Positions 48,372 through 59,141 of a stretch of DNA of 64,000 bases are shown in pieces. This DNA comes from Alphaproteobacteria bacterium (GTDB taxonomy: Bacteria; Pseudomonadota; Alphaproteobacteria; Micavibrionales; Micavibrionaceae), in NCBI GenBank assembly GCA_024279035.1, contig JAJRSA010000032.1, forward strand, positions 1 through 64,000. The letters run 5' to 3'. The position numbers and the translations under genes were made by a program. The notes below the pieces were generated by a model. That model had not been told where the DNA came from. It ran no database searches and worked only from the letters and a program-made list of their open reading frames with translations. Position 1 is the first letter of the stretch, and every line of letters begins with the position of its first letter.

Positions 48372-50091
48372 TCGTTCTCTCAATCGTTTGTCTGTAACTA
48401 TTAAGGGAGGCCATGGGGGGTCCTTGGAGGTTGCGCGTGCGCGTATCTTGATGATGCGAGCTTTGTTTTTGGCGCTTTACTGTGTTGTGGCGGTACGTTT
48501 GTTTGATCTTATGATTATACAAAATATTGATTTAGGAGAGGGAGGAGAGCATATAAATGTCTCTCACTTTATTGATCCAGAGCAGGATCTTAAGGTAAGG
48601 CGTGCGGACATTGTGGATCGGAATGGGGTCTTGCTTGCTACCTCTCTTAAAGCAGCGTCTTTATATGTGGATCCTAAATATATTTTGACACCAGAGAGGA
48701 CGGCGAGAGCTCTTTCTGAGATGTTTCCTGATTTGTCTTATGATGTCCTATTGAAAAAATTTCAAAAATCAGGGCGCTTTGTATGGTTGAAGCGAGGGAT
48801 AACGCCTGAGGATCAAGCCAATATTTTAAAAATTGGCGACCCTGGGTTAGGATTTAGGGATGAATATAAGCGTCTGTATCCCCAAGGAACACTTGCGGCG
48901 CATGTTGTTGGGTATAGTAATATTGATGGGCAGGGGTTTATGGGTGTAGAGCGTAGCTTTCAAGCGATGCTCGAAAAAGGCTCTGATCTGACTTTACGCA
49001 CCAGTTTGGACATTCGTTTTCAGCACGCCTTGCATGCTGAAATTGCACAGACAATGCAGAAATTTAGTGCAAAAGCAGGGGCTGGGATTGTTTTGGATGT
49101 TCAGACAGGAGATGTTTTGGGGATGGTATCTCTGCCTGATTTTGACCCTCATGCACCGACATCATCTCCAAAAAATACACAATTCAATCGCGTGACACAG
49201 GGGGTCTATGAGCTTGGATCCGTCTTTAAGATTTTTTCAACAGCCGCGTTTTTAGAAACACAAAAAAATGCATTATCTGTAACTTTTGACGCACGAGAGC
49301 CATTGAAGCGAGGACGTTACACGATTAGAGATTACCATCCAGAGAAGCGTGTGCTGAGTATACCAGAGATCTTTATGGTGTCGTCCAACATCGGTACGGC
49401 TTTGATGGGGGAGACGATTGGAGCTGAAGGCATTCAGAGCTTTTACAAAAAATTGGGATTAATGGATAAGCCTGATATAGCTTTTTCAGAAGTCGGAAAA
49501 CCGCTCTATCCAAGACCATGGAGGGATATTAACACGTTAACGGCCTCTTACGGCCATGGAATTGCGGTGAGCCCGATACAGCTTGTCCGTGCGGTGGCAA
49601 CAATTGTGAATGGAGGCTATAAAGTGACCCCTCGCTTTGTGCTTCCTGAGTCTGAAGAGAGAGGACAGGGGACAAAGACGCGCCTTGTGTCGCAAGAAAC
49701 TTCTGATGTTATGCGCTCTCTCATGCGTTTGGTGGTCACAGATGGTACGGCAAAACAGGCTAATATTGAAGGGTACGATATTGGAGGAAAAACAGGGACA
49801 GCTGAAAAACCTGGAAAAAAAGGCTATGATCGGAAGAAACTAATCTCTTCTTTTGTAGGTGTATTTCCTATGAATGATCCTCAATATGTCATTTTTGTGA
49901 TGCTTGATGAACCAAAGGGTATTCCAGAGACCCATGGATATGCCACAGCAGGCTGGACAGCCGTCCCTACTTTTGCCAGAATTGTAAAACGAATAATATC
50001 ATTTCAGGCGATTAAGCCACAAATCTTACATAACAATGATTTTTCTCAAAAACAATCTGTATCGAATATTGTGTATGGAGGGCAAGAATGA
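48361..50091 (+). CDS. ftsI: Septal peptidoglycan transpeptidase FtsI (PBP3)
   Basis: A 576-residue class B penicillin-binding protein. One membrane segment at about 30-50, a pedestal region (ADIVDRNGVLLATSL), then the transpeptidase domain with catalytic Ser in ELGSVFKIFSTA (SxxK), SSN in MVSSNIGTALM, and KTGT in DIGGKTGTAEKPG. The start at 48361 (MASSRSLN) has GGAG seven bases upstream; an ATG six codons earlier is also in frame. It overlaps ftsL and murE by a few bases. Confidence 0.96.
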   Translation: MASSRSLNRLSVTIKGGHGGSLEVARARILMMRALFLALYCVVAVRLFDLMIIQNIDLGEGGEHINVSHFIDPEQDLKVRRADIVDRNGVLLATSLKAASLYVDPKYILTPERTARALSEMFPDLSYDVLLKKFQKSGRFVWLKRGITPEDQANILKIGDPGLGFRDEYKRLYPQGTLAAHVVGYSNIDGQGFMGVERSFQAMLEKGSDLTLRTSLDIRFQHALHAEIAQTMQKFSAKAGAGIVLDVQTGDVLGMVSLPDFDPHAPTSSPKNTQFNRVTQGVYELGSVFKIFSTAAFLETQKNALSVTFDAREPLKRGRYTIRDYHPEKRVLSIPEIFMVSSNIGTALMGETIGAEGIQSFYKKLGLMDKPDIAFSEVGKPLYPRPWRDINTLTASYGHGIAVSPIQLVRAVATIVNGGYKVTPRFVLPESEERGQGTKTRLVSQETSDVMRSLMRLVVTDGTAKQANIEGYDIGGKTGTAEKPGKKGYDRKKLISSFVGVFPMNDPQYVIFVMLDEPKGIPETHGYATAGWTAVPTFARIVKRIISFQAIKPQILHNNDFSQKQSVSNIVYGGQE

Positions 50092-51587
50092 AGCTCCTTT
50101 CTGATCTTATGTCTTATAAGGTGCCTTGTGATGTTGAAATTCATGATGTGTCATCACACAGTAATGATATCTCACACGGGTCTCTCTTTGTTGCAGTCTC
50201 TGGTCATGTTCAAGAGGGCGTCAATTACATTCCAGAGGCGATTGAGCGAGGCGCTGTTGCGATTGTCGCAGAAGAAAATAAGAAAGACAAAGTTAAAAAA
50301 ATAATGGAAGGGGATACGACTCCCGTCATATGGGTAGAAAACGCACGTAAAGCGCTCTCTCATATAGCCTCTAAGTTTTATGAAAGACAGCCAGAGCATT
50401 GTGTGGCCGTTACAGGGACGAGCGGAAAAAGCTCGGTTGTGTGGTTTGTCCGTCAAATATTGGAAGGGTTAGGGTGTAATGCCGCCAGTCTTGGGACGAT
50501 TGGCGTGCATGCGCAAGGGTTTTTTGAAAAATCAAGTCTGACAACAGCCGATCCCGTCGCGCTCCATAAGAGCTTAAGGGATCTTTCCAAGCGGGGTGTT
50601 GAATATCTGGCGATGGAGGCCTCCAGTATTGGGATTGAGCAATGTCGTTTGGATGGTGTAAAATTGAAGGCTGCGGCCTTTACAAATTTATCGCATGAGC
50701 ATCTGGATTATCATGACAATATGGGGGCGTATTTTAAAGCAAAACAGCGTCTTTTTACGCAGTGTTTGGATCACAATGGATGTGCCATTTTGAATGCAGA
50801 TATTCCTGAATTTAAGCCTCTTTTGGATATTTGTACACACCATAATATAAAAACGATCCCTTACGGAATTCATGCAAAGGCAGAAAATGCAGTTATCCTT
50901 GTTAACCGTTCCGTGACAGAGAATGGGCAGGATTTAATTCTTTCTATAGGGGAAAAAACTCTAAAATTTAGCCTTCCATTAGTAGGTTCATTTCAGGTTC
51001 AAAACATTCTTTGTGCGGTTGCAATTGCATCTGCTTTGCGAGAAGAAGAATTAGATCTAAGCGCGTTACCAGAGATATTATCAACAATAAAACCTGTCCC
51101 TGGACGGTTAGAAAGAATTGAAGGGCATCCTCAAAAAGCAAAAATTTATGTGGATTATGCACATAAGCCTGCCGCTTTAGAGGCTGTCCTCACTGCTGTT
51201 GCTCCTCATACACAAGGTAAGCTCTGGCTTGTTTTTGGGTGTGGGGGAGACAGGGATCGTGCTAAACGGTCGAAAATGGCTCAAATCGCTTTTAATTTGG
51301 CCGATGAGGTTATTGTCACAGATGATAATCCTCGTACTGAAAATCCAGTCGATATTCGCACCGAGATCACTGCTGGATTCCCTTCCTTCCAAAATATCGG
51401 TGATCGTCGTGCAGCAATCGATTGTGCGATATCTTCCCTCCAAATGGGTGACTCCCTGATTATTGCCGGTAAAGGCCATGAGTCAGGGCAGACAATCAAC
51501 ACCCAAACCCTCCTCTTTGACGACCGTGATGAAACACGCCACTCCATTCAATCTCTTGATAAGACTTACTATAAGGATAGACCATGA
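50088..51587 (+). CDS. murE: UDP-MurNAc-tripeptide synthetase MurE (meso-DAP adding)
   Basis: A 499-residue cytoplasmic ligase. ATP loop VAVTGTSGKSSVVW, the carbamylated-Lys region, YVDYAHKPAALEAVL, and DDNPRTENP are seen; D-N-P-R marks the enzymes that add meso-diaminopimelate rather than lysine. It overlaps ftsI and murF by four bases each. Confidence 0.97.
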   Translation: MKLLSDLMSYKVPCDVEIHDVSSHSNDISHGSLFVAVSGHVQEGVNYIPEAIERGAVAIVAEENKKDKVKKIMEGDTTPVIWVENARKALSHIASKFYERQPEHCVAVTGTSGKSSVVWFVRQILEGLGCNAASLGTIGVHAQGFFEKSSLTTADPVALHKSLRDLSKRGVEYLAMEASSIGIEQCRLDGVKLKAAAFTNLSHEHLDYHDNMGAYFKAKQRLFTQCLDHNGCAILNADIPEFKPLLDICTHHNIKTIPYGIHAKAENAVILVNRSVTENGQDLILSIGEKTLKFSLPLVGSFQVQNILCAVAIASALREEELDLSALPEILSTIKPVPGRLERIEGHPQKAKIYVDYAHKPAALEAVLTAVAPHTQGKLWLVFGCGGDRDRAKRSKMAQIAFNLADEVIVTDDNPRTENPVDIRTEITAGFPSFQNIGDRRAAIDCAISSLQMGDSLIIAGKGHESGQTINTQTLLFDDRDETRHSIQSLDKTYYKDRP

Positions 51588-53050
51588 TACAAAAGAAACG
51601 CGCATCGTCAGATGTGATCTGGACAGCGATAGATGCTGTAAAAATAACAGAGGGCCATATGATTTCTCAAGACAAGTGTGACTGGAACGCTTTTGGGATC
51701 TCTATTGATAGTCGCACCGTTGAGGCCGGAGATCTCTTTATTGCACTTAAAGGGGAGGAAAACGGTCATGATTATGTGATGGAGGCTCTCCAAAAAGGAG
51801 CGGTGGCTGCACTTGTTAGTGAAATGCCAAAAGGGGTGGGCAGAGACATGCCTTTATTAATGGTGAAAGATACATTTGAGGCTCTAGAAGCTTTGGGGCA
51901 AGGGGCGCGTTATAGAAGTAGTGCCAAAATTATTGCTGTGACAGGGAGTGTGGGTAAAACAGGCACGAAGGAATTATTGTCTGCGGGACTTGGCTGTCAG
52001 GGGCAAACACATGCGGCGCAAAAGAGTTTTAATAATCACATTGGTGTGCCACTAACATTGGCCTCTATGCATGCAGGATGTGACTATGGCGTGTTTGAAA
52101 TTGGGATGAATCATCCCGGCGAGATCACCCCTTTGTCGGTGCAAGTGAAGCCAGATATCTCTATTATTACGACAGTTGCCCCTGTGCATTTAGAGCATTT
52201 TGAAGACGGCATTGAGGGGATTGCGAACGCAAAGGCTGAAATTTTCACAGGGATGAGTAGTGGCTCTTACGCGGTTGTAAATCATGAAATCGATACGTTT
52301 GCTATTTTGAAATCACAGGCAGATTTAGATAATATTGAAGTTATTACATTTGGTCGAGATGGATCAGATTCGGTTCTTTTGGAGTGTCTTGTGGCCTCAA
52401 ATGGAACCCGTGTGAAGGCGTCAATTCTAGGAGAAGAAATTAGCTATATGTTGCATTGGAGTGGGGCGCATATTGCCATGAATTCTGTGGCTGTTTTAAC
52501 AGCAATTAAGCTTGCAGGGGGAGACATACATAAGGCGTCTCACTCTATGGGGCAATTAGAAGCACCCGCAGGACGAGGCGCACAAGAGTATATTGATCTT
52601 GATGGATCGGATAATCCAGTGACTTTGATTGATGAGAGTTACAATGCCTCTCCCATATCGATGCACGCCGCATTTAAAGTCTTAGCCCTCATTGATCCGG
52701 GGCGAGGAGGGCGACGCATTGCCGTTTTAGGAAATATGTTAGAGTTAGGGCAGACATCTCCTCAAAAGCATAGTGACTTGGCCTTGCCTCTTAGAGCTGC
52801 CAATATTGATTTGGTTTACACATGTGGGTCGTTGATGAAGAATCTGCACACGGCGTTGCCCAACGATAATAAAGGTGCACATTGTGAGACAAGTCATGAA
52901 TTGTCAGAGATTGTCACAGATGTCCTTGTTCCGGGGGATGTGGTCATGGTAAAAGGATCGTTCGGCAGTAAAATGAATGTGGTAGTTGAGGCTTTGCGCG
53001 CTTTGCCTCCCAAAATGAAGACTAAAACGAAAGAACGCAATGCTTTATAA
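51584..53050 (+). CDS. murF: UDP-MurNAc-tripeptide D-Ala-D-Ala ligase MurF
   Basis: A 488-residue ligase that adds D-Ala-D-Ala. ATP loop [15 protein letters not shown], then [24 protein letters not shown] and [13 protein letters not shown] are conserved in MurF. It overlaps murE by four bases and mraY by eleven, so the cluster is tightly coupled. Confidence 0.97.
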   Translation: MIQKKRASSDVIWTAIDAVKITEGHMISQDKCDWNAFGISIDSRTVEAGDLFIALKGEENGHDYVMEALQKGAVAALVSEMPKGVGRDMPLLMVKDTFEALEALGQGARYRSSAKIIAVTGSVGKTGTKELLSAGLGCQGQTHAAQKSFNNHIGVPLTLASMHAGCDYGVFEIGMNHPGEITPLSVQVKPDISIITTVAPVHLEHFEDGIEGIANAKAEIFTGMSSGSYAVVNHEIDTFAILKSQADLDNIEVITFGRDGSDSVLLECLVASNGTRVKASILGEEISYMLHWSGAHIAMNSVAVLTAIKLAGGDIHKASHSMGQLEAPAGRGAQEYIDLDGSDNPVTLIDESYNASPISMHAAFKVLALIDPGRGGRRIAVLGNMLELGQTSPQKHSDLALPLRAANIDLVYTCGSLMKNLHTALPNDNKGAHCETSHELSEIVTDVLVPGDVVMVKGSFGSKMNVVVEALRALPPKMKTKTKERNAL

Positions 53051-54125
53051 TCTCCTCTCTCCTTTTGCAGACGACATTCAAATTTTTAATTTGTTCCGTT
53101 ATCTTACATTTCGAACGGGTGGAGCTATTATAACGGCTCTTTTGATTTCATTTCTCATTGGTCCAAAAATAATTAAATGGCTCAAATCAAAACAAAAAGA
53201 AGGGCAGCCAATCCGTAAAAATGGCCCAGAGACTCATTTTAAGAAGGCAGGGACGCCGACAATGGGAGGGCTGATGATTTTATTTTCTGTGTCACTCTCA
53301 ACGCTTTTATGGGCAGATTTAAGTAACGCCTTTGTATGGTACGCATTGGCGGTGATGATTGGGTTTGGCTTAATTGGATTTGCGGATGACTATGCGAAAC
53401 TAACACGTCGATCAACGGATGGGGTCTCTGCTAAAGTACGCCTTACCGCTCAGATCGTTATTGCGGCTTTAGTAACAATTGGGGTCAATCAAGTTCTGCC
53501 TGCTGACATCAATAGTCATGTCGCCCTCCCTTTCTTTAAAGATTTTTTGATTGATATAGGATGGTTTTTTGGTGTATGGGCCTTGATTGTTGTGATTGGA
53601 TCCGCCAATGCAGTGAACTTAACGGATGGTCTCGATGGTTTGGCGATTGTTCCAATTGCAATTGCGTGCGCCTGTTTTGGGATCATTAGTTATTTGGTTG
53701 GAAATGCCGTTTTTTCTGAGTACCTCCATGTTCCATACGTTGTAGGAACGGGAGAACTTGCTATTATTTGCGGAGCGGTTGTCGGCGCGGCCATGGGCTT
53801 TTTATGGTTCAATGCCCCTCCTGCGCAAGTTTTTATGGGAGATACAGGTTCTTTGGCGATGGGAGGTCTGTTGGGCATGATTGCGATCATCACAAAACAT
53901 GAGATTGTTCTCGCGATTATCGGAGGTCTTTTTGTGGTGGAAGCGTTATCCGTAATTATTCAAGTAGGGTCTTTCAAACTCACAGGAAAACGTGTCTTTC
54001 GAATGGCACCTATTCATCACCATTTCGAGAAAAAAGGGTGGTCAGAACCAACCATCGTGATCCGTTTTTGGATTATTGCTATGGTTTTGGCTTTGATTGG
54101 GTTGGCCACATTGAAATTGAGGTAA
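53040..54125 (+). CDS. mraY: Phospho-MurNAc-pentapeptide transferase MraY
   Basis: A 361-residue inner-membrane enzyme with about ten membrane segments that makes lipid I. Catalytic motifs [26 protein letters not shown] and [12 protein letters not shown], and the histidine cluster [12 protein letters not shown] are present. murD normally follows, but ftsW begins two bases after the stop. Confidence 0.98.
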   Translation: MLYNLLSPFADDIQIFNLFRYLTFRTGGAIITALLISFLIGPKIIKWLKSKQKEGQPIRKNGPETHFKKAGTPTMGGLMILFSVSLSTLLWADLSNAFVWYALAVMIGFGLIGFADDYAKLTRRSTDGVSAKVRLTAQIVIAALVTIGVNQVLPADINSHVALPFFKDFLIDIGWFFGVWALIVVIGSANAVNLTDGLDGLAIVPIAIACACFGIISYLVGNAVFSEYLHVPYVVGTGELAIICGAVVGAAMGFLWFNAPPAQVFMGDTGSLAMGGLLGMIAIITKHEIVLAIIGGLFVVEALSVIIQVGSFKLTGKRVFRMAPIHHHFEKKGWSEPTIVIRFWIIAMVLALIGLATLKLR

Positions 54126-54126
54126 A

Positions 54127-55266
54127 ATGAGTTTTTTATCACGGACAGATAAGAATGTGCTGAGTACTTGGTTTTGGACTGTGGATCGTACCATGCTTGT
54201 CTTTGTGAGTATTCTTATGGCGTATGGTGTCATGCTTGTAGCTGCGGCGAGTCCTGCGGTGGCGGTGCGGATTGGACTTCATGAGAATCACTTTCTGGTG
54301 CGTCATGTTGTTGTTTTATTGATTGCAGTCGTGGGAATGATCTTTACCTCTTTTCTTTCTCCGAAAGGTTTATGGCGTTTGGCCACGCTTATTCTTGGGG
54401 CGGGATTGTTTGCAATGATTCTTATTCCTTTTGTCGGAATGGATATTAAAGGCGCGCAAAGATGGATTCATCTTCTGGGATTGTCTCTTCAGCCCAGTGA
54501 GCTTGTAAAACCTGCCTTTGCGATTGTGGCAGCGCGTCTGATGGCGATGCAAAAGGAAAAAGAACATTTCCCTGGAGAGCTGTATGCGGCAGGGTTATTT
54601 GCCATTATTGTTCTGTTATTGATGATGCAACCTGATTTTGGAATGAGTTTCGTAATAACAAGCATGATCATTGCTCAAATTTTTCTGGCGGGATGTCGCT
54701 TTAAATATCTTATTTCTGTTGGTGTACTCGGCATTGTAGCTCTTTTAATTGTGTATAGTAGCTTTGATCATGTGCGTAGCAGGATTGATCGTTTTTTAGA
54801 TCCCTCAACGGGGAGTACGTATCAAGTGGATAAATCCTTAGAATCCTTCAGGCAAGGTGGGTTTATGGGGGCAGGGCCAGGGCAAGGGACGGTGAAGCTT
54901 CATCTTCCTGATGCGCATGCCGATTTTATTTTTGCGGTGTCTGGAGAAGAGCTTGGGTTTGTTTTTACCCTTCTTTTGGCCGGTATTTATCTTTTGATTG
55001 TGATCCATGGATTGCGAAAGATGGAAGAGTCAGAAGATATGTTTTCTATCTTGGCGTGTGGGGGGATTCTCACAATGATTGGCTTGCAAGCCTTGATTCA
55101 TATGGGGTCATCGCTCCATATTCTCCCTGCCAAAGGGATGACTTTGCCTTTTATCAGCTATGGAGGTACATCGCTTCTCTCGATTGGATTTGCGATGGGG
55201 GCGGTCTTATCCCTGACACGGCATAAAAAGCGGGCGAGGATTGTCAGCAGGCGCGTTTCTCGATAG
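54127..55266 (+). CDS. ftsW: Septal peptidoglycan polymerase FtsW
   Basis: A 379-residue SEDS glycosyltransferase with ten membrane segments. Signature regions are GAQRWIHLLGLSLQPSEL, QPDFGMSFVI, GPGQGTVKLHLPDAHADFIF with AVSGEELGF, and GMTLPFISYGGTSLL. It works with FtsI. It starts directly after mraY; murG follows about ten bases later. Confidence 0.97.
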   Translation: MSFLSRTDKNVLSTWFWTVDRTMLVFVSILMAYGVMLVAAASPAVAVRIGLHENHFLVRHVVVLLIAVVGMIFTSFLSPKGLWRLATLILGAGLFAMILIPFVGMDIKGAQRWIHLLGLSLQPSELVKPAFAIVAARLMAMQKEKEHFPGELYAAGLFAIIVLLLMMQPDFGMSFVITSMIIAQIFLAGCRFKYLISVGVLGIVALLIVYSSFDHVRSRIDRFLDPSTGSTYQVDKSLESFRQGGFMGAGPGQGTVKLHLPDAHADFIFAVSGEELGFVFTLLLAGIYLLIVIHGLRKMEESEDMFSILACGGILTMIGLQALIHMGSSLHILPAKGMTLPFISYGGTSLLSIGFAMGAVLSLTRHKKRARIVSRRVSR

Positions 55267-55276
55267 AGTGTTGTGT

Positions 55277-56383
55277 ATGACACACGATCAACCTATAAAG
55301 ATTCTTTTAAGCAGTGGAGGCACAGGAGGCCATGTCTTTCCAGCCATTGCTTTGGCGCATGATTTAGTCTCTCGGGGCTATGATATTCATTTCGCCACCG
55401 ATCCTCGAGGCGAAAAATATATTAAAGGACAGTTTGACTACACTCTTGTCGCTGCAGGCACGTTACCGTCTGGAGTGAAGGGAAAAATACTAGGAATTTT
55501 GAATATGGGAAAAGGGTATCTGAAAGCCCGCTCTCTTATTAAGAAATATGCCCCTCAAACTGTTGTTGGATTTGGTGGGTATCCCTGTGTTCCTGCGGTT
55601 TTAGCGGCACAGCATAAAAATATTCCAACAATTTTGCATGAGCAAAATGCAATTGTTGGAAAGGCAAATCTCTATCTTGCTCCCAAAGCCGCGCGTATCG
55701 CGCTGTCTTTAGAGGGAGGGGAAGAGCTTGAGAACGTAGATAAAGTCCGCTCTGTTGTGACAGGAAACCCTGTGAGGCCAGAAATATCGGCCCTTTTTAC
55801 ACAGCCCTATCCCACACTTCATGGAGATGCGCTCTTAAACATTCTTGTGTTTGGAGGCTCTCAAGGGGCAACGATTTTGAGTGATGTGATTCCAAAGGCA
55901 ATAGAGGCTTTATCAGAGACGTACCGTGCCCGTCTGAATATTGTTCAGCAATGTTCGACAGAGACAGAAGTCAAAGACACAGCGGCTTTTTATAAAACGC
56001 TAGGTGTGCCTGCAGAATGTGCCCTCTTTTTTGACGATATGCCCGCGCGTCTTTTGAATACACACTTGGTAATTTCAAGGTCAGGGGCAAGTACTGTGGC
56101 TGAAGTGAGTACTGCAGGACGTCCTGCGATCTTTGTCCCTTACCCGCACCATGCCGACCAACAACAACTCAAAAATGCCGAGACAATTGCGGATCATGGA
56201 GGGGCATGGGTCATGCCTGAAACAGGGTTTACCGTTGATGCGCTCCAAACCCAAATAGAAATGTTCCTCCAAACCCCAGAACTCCTCTTTAAAGCCGCCG
56301 AATCCGCTCGTGCGTGCGCACACCCCGACGCGGCAAGAAAGCTTGGGAACTTAGTAACGGCGGTGGCGCTTGGGTGGGAGTGA
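55277..56383 (+). CDS. murG: UDP-GlcNAc transferase MurG
   Basis: A 368-residue peripheral membrane glycosyltransferase that makes lipid II. The N-terminal glycine loop LLSSGGTGGHVFPAIALA, HEQNAIVGKANL, FGGSQGA and the C-terminal SRSGASTVAEVSTAGRPAIF with PYPHHADQQQL are conserved. Start at 55277 (MTHDQPIKI). In most alphaproteobacteria murC, murB and ftsQAZ follow; here the next frame is a permease stub. Confidence 0.97.
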   Translation: MTHDQPIKILLSSGGTGGHVFPAIALAHDLVSRGYDIHFATDPRGEKYIKGQFDYTLVAAGTLPSGVKGKILGILNMGKGYLKARSLIKKYAPQTVVGFGGYPCVPAVLAAQHKNIPTILHEQNAIVGKANLYLAPKAARIALSLEGGEELENVDKVRSVVTGNPVRPEISALFTQPYPTLHGDALLNILVFGGSQGATILSDVIPKAIEALSETYRARLNIVQQCSTETEVKDTAAFYKTLGVPAECALFFDDMPARLLNTHLVISRSGASTVAEVSTAGRPAIFVPYPHHADQQQLKNAETIADHGGAWVMPETGFTVDALQTQIEMFLQTPELLFKAAESARACAHPDAARKLGNLVTAVALGWE

Positions 56384-56472
56384 TGTTCGATCCTATTCTC
56401 ATTTTCATTATAGCGTGCTTATCTTGGTTTTTAGGAACCTTATCGGCAGGCGGCGCTGGTTTAATTTTTTGA
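56383..56472 (+). pseudogene. TauE/SafE-type permease, 29-codon stub cut by an IS3 remnant
   Basis: The ATG overlaps the murG stop (TGATG). The frame reads MFDPILIFIIACLSWFLGTL then SAGGAGLIF and a stop. This is the usual first helix and glycine motif of TauE/SafE sulfite-exporter-type permeases. The stop arises at 56470, where an IS3-like end begins. No continuation is found on the far side of the remnant, so the rest of the gene was lost. Confidence 0.7.
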
Positions 56473-56680
56473 GCTGGTCTCACTAAATTGAACAGTCTGT
56501 TAAGGTGTATCCGCAACAAGATCGGACACCAAGACCATGACCAAAAGACGTAAATTTTTTATCTCCTTCAAAAAGAAAGTCGCACTAGCCGTGCTACGTG
56601 GTGACAAAACCATTCAAGAATTGGAGGCACATCATCGCCTTCATACCCATGAATATACTCTTTTCCCTATTTCTAATTGA
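56470..56680 (+). mobile_element. IS3-family remnant at the end of the dcw cluster
   Basis: TGAGCTGGTCTCACTAAATT at 56470 resembles an IS3-family terminal repeat, followed by about 65 bases of leader and the start of orfA. Recognisable similarity ends near 56660. orfB and the right end are missing. It is a different element from the one at 1-136, as the orfA starts differ. Confidence 0.65.
56537..56680 (+). pseudogene. IS3-family OrfA, truncated after about 40 residues
   Basis: The frame starts MTKRRKFFISFKKKVALAVL and continues RGDKTIQELEAHHRLHTHE, matching the N-terminal helix-turn-helix of IS3-family OrfA proteins (R-G-x-K-T-I-Q-E-L). It then runs into unrelated residues and stops at 56680. 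It cannot encode a working transposase. Confidence 0.8.
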
Positions 56681-56710
56681 CCTTTGTTTACCATAGACAT
56701 TGATATTCTG

Positions 56711-57793
56711 TCAATTTAAATAAGAAATACTCTGCATCTCACTCAAACGACTTATTGTACGATCAAACTCTAGGGCGTGGTCGTGGCCTGTATAGAGGGT
56801 GGAGGGGTCTGTTTCGGCGGTTATGATGAGGAGCGTATGGGCGTCATAGAGAATATCTATTAGGGTGATAAAGCGTTTCGCTTCATTTCGTTTTTCTGTG
56901 GTGAGCTTTGGAATATCTTTGAGCACAATAATTTTGAACGTTTTTGCAATCTCTAAATAATCTTCTGCACCCAAAGGGGTCTCACACAGATCATGGAAGG
57001 TGAAAAGGGCGACATCGCCGTAACTCTCTTTCACTTCAATGTCTCTGTTTTTGATTGTTAAAGTACAGGAGTGCTTTTCCTTACCATGGGTTAATACATC
57101 AAGAGTGTCTTGTAACGCATGATCTGTTGCCTCCCCTAGAGGAAAGAAATAGACAGGTCTTCCTTTGAGGGTTTGTCTTCGATAATCAATTGCACCATCA
57201 AACTCGACAACATTCATCTTTGTCTTGATCAGAGCAATGAAGGGTACAAAGCGGTCGCGTTGTAATCCGTCTTTATAGAGATGATCAGGATGCCAATTGC
57301 TGGTCATGACAATATGCACGCCTTTGTTAAATAACGCTGTGAAGAGACGAGAGAGGATCATGGCATCCACAACATCTGTCACATGAAACTCATCAAAACA
57401 GAGGATTTTTGTACGACGCGCAATGGTCTTTGCGAATTTGGGGAGAGCTTTGTCAACGCCGTTTTTCGTGGTTTTTTGGCGCTCAACATGGAGAAAATCA
57501 TGGACATCCCTCATAAAGGCATGAAAATGGACACGGTCTTTGGGGTATGTCTCGGGGAGGGCCTCATAGAACATGTCCATGAGCATGGTTTTCCCGCGCC
57601 CGACATCGCCGTGGAGGTAAACACCTTGTTTGGGCTTTGATTTTTTAAAACCACCAAGAGACCAAGACACCAAGCTTTTTCTTTTTTGAATGTGGGTACG
57701 GAGACTGTTAAGGACATGAAGCGCGTTTGTTTGCCCCATATCTAAAATAATATCTTCCTTCACACTCTGTGCTCCGCTCTCTTTTGTGTCCAT
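56711..57793 (-). CDS. zapE: Cell division ATPase ZapE (AFG1 family)
   Basis: A 360-residue AAA-like ATPase. Walker [20 protein letters not shown], Walker [18 protein letters not shown], the sensor [19 protein letters not shown] and the C-terminal [11 protein letters not shown] are family features. ZapE acts at constricting Z-rings; the mitochondrial homologue handles misfolded membrane proteins. Its start overlaps the end of tatC. In many alphaproteobacteria this gene lies elsewhere, which supports a rearrangement at 56470-56700. Confidence 0.93.
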   Translation of the reverse strand: MDTKESGAQSVKEDIILDMGQTNALHVLNSLRTHIQKRKSLVSWSLGGFKKSKPKQGVYLHGDVGRGKTMLMDMFYEALPETYPKDRVHFHAFMRDVHDFLHVERQKTTKNGVDKALPKFAKTIARRTKILCFDEFHVTDVVDAMILSRLFTALFNKGVHIVMTSNWHPDHLYKDGLQRDRFVPFIALIKTKMNVVEFDGAIDYRRQTLKGRPVYFFPLGEATDHALQDTLDVLTHGKEKHSCTLTIKNRDIEVKESYGDVALFTFHDLCETPLGAEDYLEIAKTFKIIVLKDIPKLTTEKRNEAKRFITLIDILYDAHTLLIITAETDPSTLYTGHDHALEFDRTISRLSEMQSISYLN

Positions 57794-58548
57794 CGGACGA
57801 GAATGATTGAAATTTCGTATAAGATGAGCATGGGAATAGCCAGACAGACTTGGCTTATCACATCAGGAGGCGTAATAAAGGCCGCAACAAGAAAAGAGAT
57901 GATAATCACGTAGCGCCGTTTTGACGCCAATCCTTTGGCGGTTACAATTCCGACACGCCCTAACAATGTTAGTAGGACGGGGAGTTGGAAACAAACTCCA
58001 AAGGCAAAGATTAAAATCATAATCAAATCAAGATATTCAGACACACGAGCTTCGAGTTGAATGGGCAAAACTGTATCCATTGCCGAGCTTTGAAAGCTCA
58101 AGAAAAAGGGCATGGCGAGTGGCAAAAGGCCGTAATACACCGTTGCTCCCCCACAAAAAAACAAGATCGGGATGGCGAGGAGAAAGGGCCCAAACGCATG
58201 TTTTTCTCCTTTATACAAACCCGGCGCTAAAAACAGCCACATTTGCACGGCGAAAATGGGAAAGGTCACAAAGAATCCTGTAAAGAACGCCACTTTTAGG
58301 TAAGTGAAAAAGGCTTCTGTCAGTCCTGTATAGATCAAACGTCCTGTTCCGTTGTCTCCCATGGCCTCTGCTAAAGGGGTGACAAAAAATCCATAGATAG
58401 GTTCGACATAGATATAGGCGAGTGCCATGCCAAAAAACATGGCAGAGAATGTCCATAAGAGGCGCGCGCGGAGCTCTATAAAATGAGTGAAGATGGGTTG
58501 TTCTTCGGCTTTGTTATCGGGATCTGGGACAGCGATATTGAGCGCCAT
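57760..58548 (-). CDS. tatC: Twin-arginine translocase subunit TatC
   Basis: A 262-residue protein with six membrane segments that receives twin-arginine signal peptides. [13 protein letters not shown] near the start and the conserved Glu/Pro regions [21 protein letters not shown] and [19 protein letters not shown] are typical. It follows tatB by two bases and overlaps zapE by 34. Confidence 0.97.
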   Translation of the reverse strand: MALNIAVPDPDNKAEEQPIFTHFIELRARLLWTFSAMFFGMALAYIYVEPIYGFFVTPLAEAMGDNGTGRLIYTGLTEAFFTYLKVAFFTGFFVTFPIFAVQMWLFLAPGLYKGEKHAFGPFLLAIPILFFCGGATVYYGLLPLAMPFFLSFQSSAMDTVLPIQLEARVSEYLDLIMILIFAFGVCFQLPVLLTLLGRVGIVTAKGLASKRRYVIIISFLVAAFITPPDVISQVCLAIPMLILYEISIILVRWTQKRAEHRV

Positions 58549-58550
58549 AC

Positions 58551-58961
58551 TTATCGTTCCTCTTCTCTTAAATTACGCAGAAAACTGAGCTCTTCTTCTA
58601 CATAGCCTTCATCTTCTTCCCTGTCAGGATCGTAAGACTCTTCCTCACTCACTTGCTCACTCACTTGGTGAAAAGGGGCTTTTTCGAAAGGAGACATTTC
58701 ATCGTCGAGCGCATAGATAGGCGCAGGCTTTTCATAGTCTTCTGGGGTGGTTAGAAGTTGCTCCGTTTGAGGGGCTGTGTCTTGTAACTCGGCCTGTTGC
58801 ATAAAATCATCAAACTGGTTAGAGAGCGCAAAGCGCATATATTGCAGGCGTCTCACAAGTTTCCCGATTTGATACAAAATCGTAGGGAGTTCCTTTGGTC
58901 CTAACACCAAAACCCCTATAATCACGATCATTAAAAACTCTATCCAGCTAAAATCGAGCAT
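58551..58961 (-). CDS. tatB: Twin-arginine translocase subunit TatB
   Basis: A 136-residue protein: one membrane helix ([23 protein letters not shown]), an amphipathic helix ([20 protein letters not shown]) and a long acidic tail. The G-P-K-E-L-P hinge distinguishes it from TatA. It forms the substrate-binding complex with TatC. Confidence 0.95.
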   Translation of the reverse strand: MLDFSWIEFLMIVIIGVLVLGPKELPTILYQIGKLVRRLQYMRFALSNQFDDFMQQAELQDTAPQTEQLLTTPEDYEKPAPIYALDDEMSPFEKAPFHQVSEQVSEEESYDPDREEDEGYVEEELSFLRNLREEER

Positions 58962-58967
58962 GTTTTT

Positions 58968-59138
58968 TTAGTCTTTCTCAGAGGGAGGTTTCTGAGCCCC
59001 TCCTTCATCCTTCATGCCCTTTTTAAAGCTTTTTATGCCTTCTGCCAAGTCCCCCATGATGCGTGGCAACTTCCCTGCCCCAAACAGCAACAATACCAAA
59101 ACAACAACAATACCAATTTGCCAGATACTTGGAGACAT
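58968..59138 (-). CDS. tatA: Twin-arginine translocase subunit TatA
   Basis: A 56-residue protein found by reading the minus strand from 59138: [20 protein letters not shown], then [20 protein letters not shown] and [16 protein letters not shown]. The short helix, the F-G-x-G-K-L-P hinge and the amphipathic Lys-rich helix are exactly TatA; it polymerises to form the translocation pore. It lies three bases after scpB and six bases before tatB. Confidence 0.96.
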   Translation of the reverse strand: MSPSIWQIGIVVVLVLLLFGAGKLPRIMGDLAEGIKSFKKGMKDEGGAQKPPSEKD

Positions 59139-59141
59139 ATT

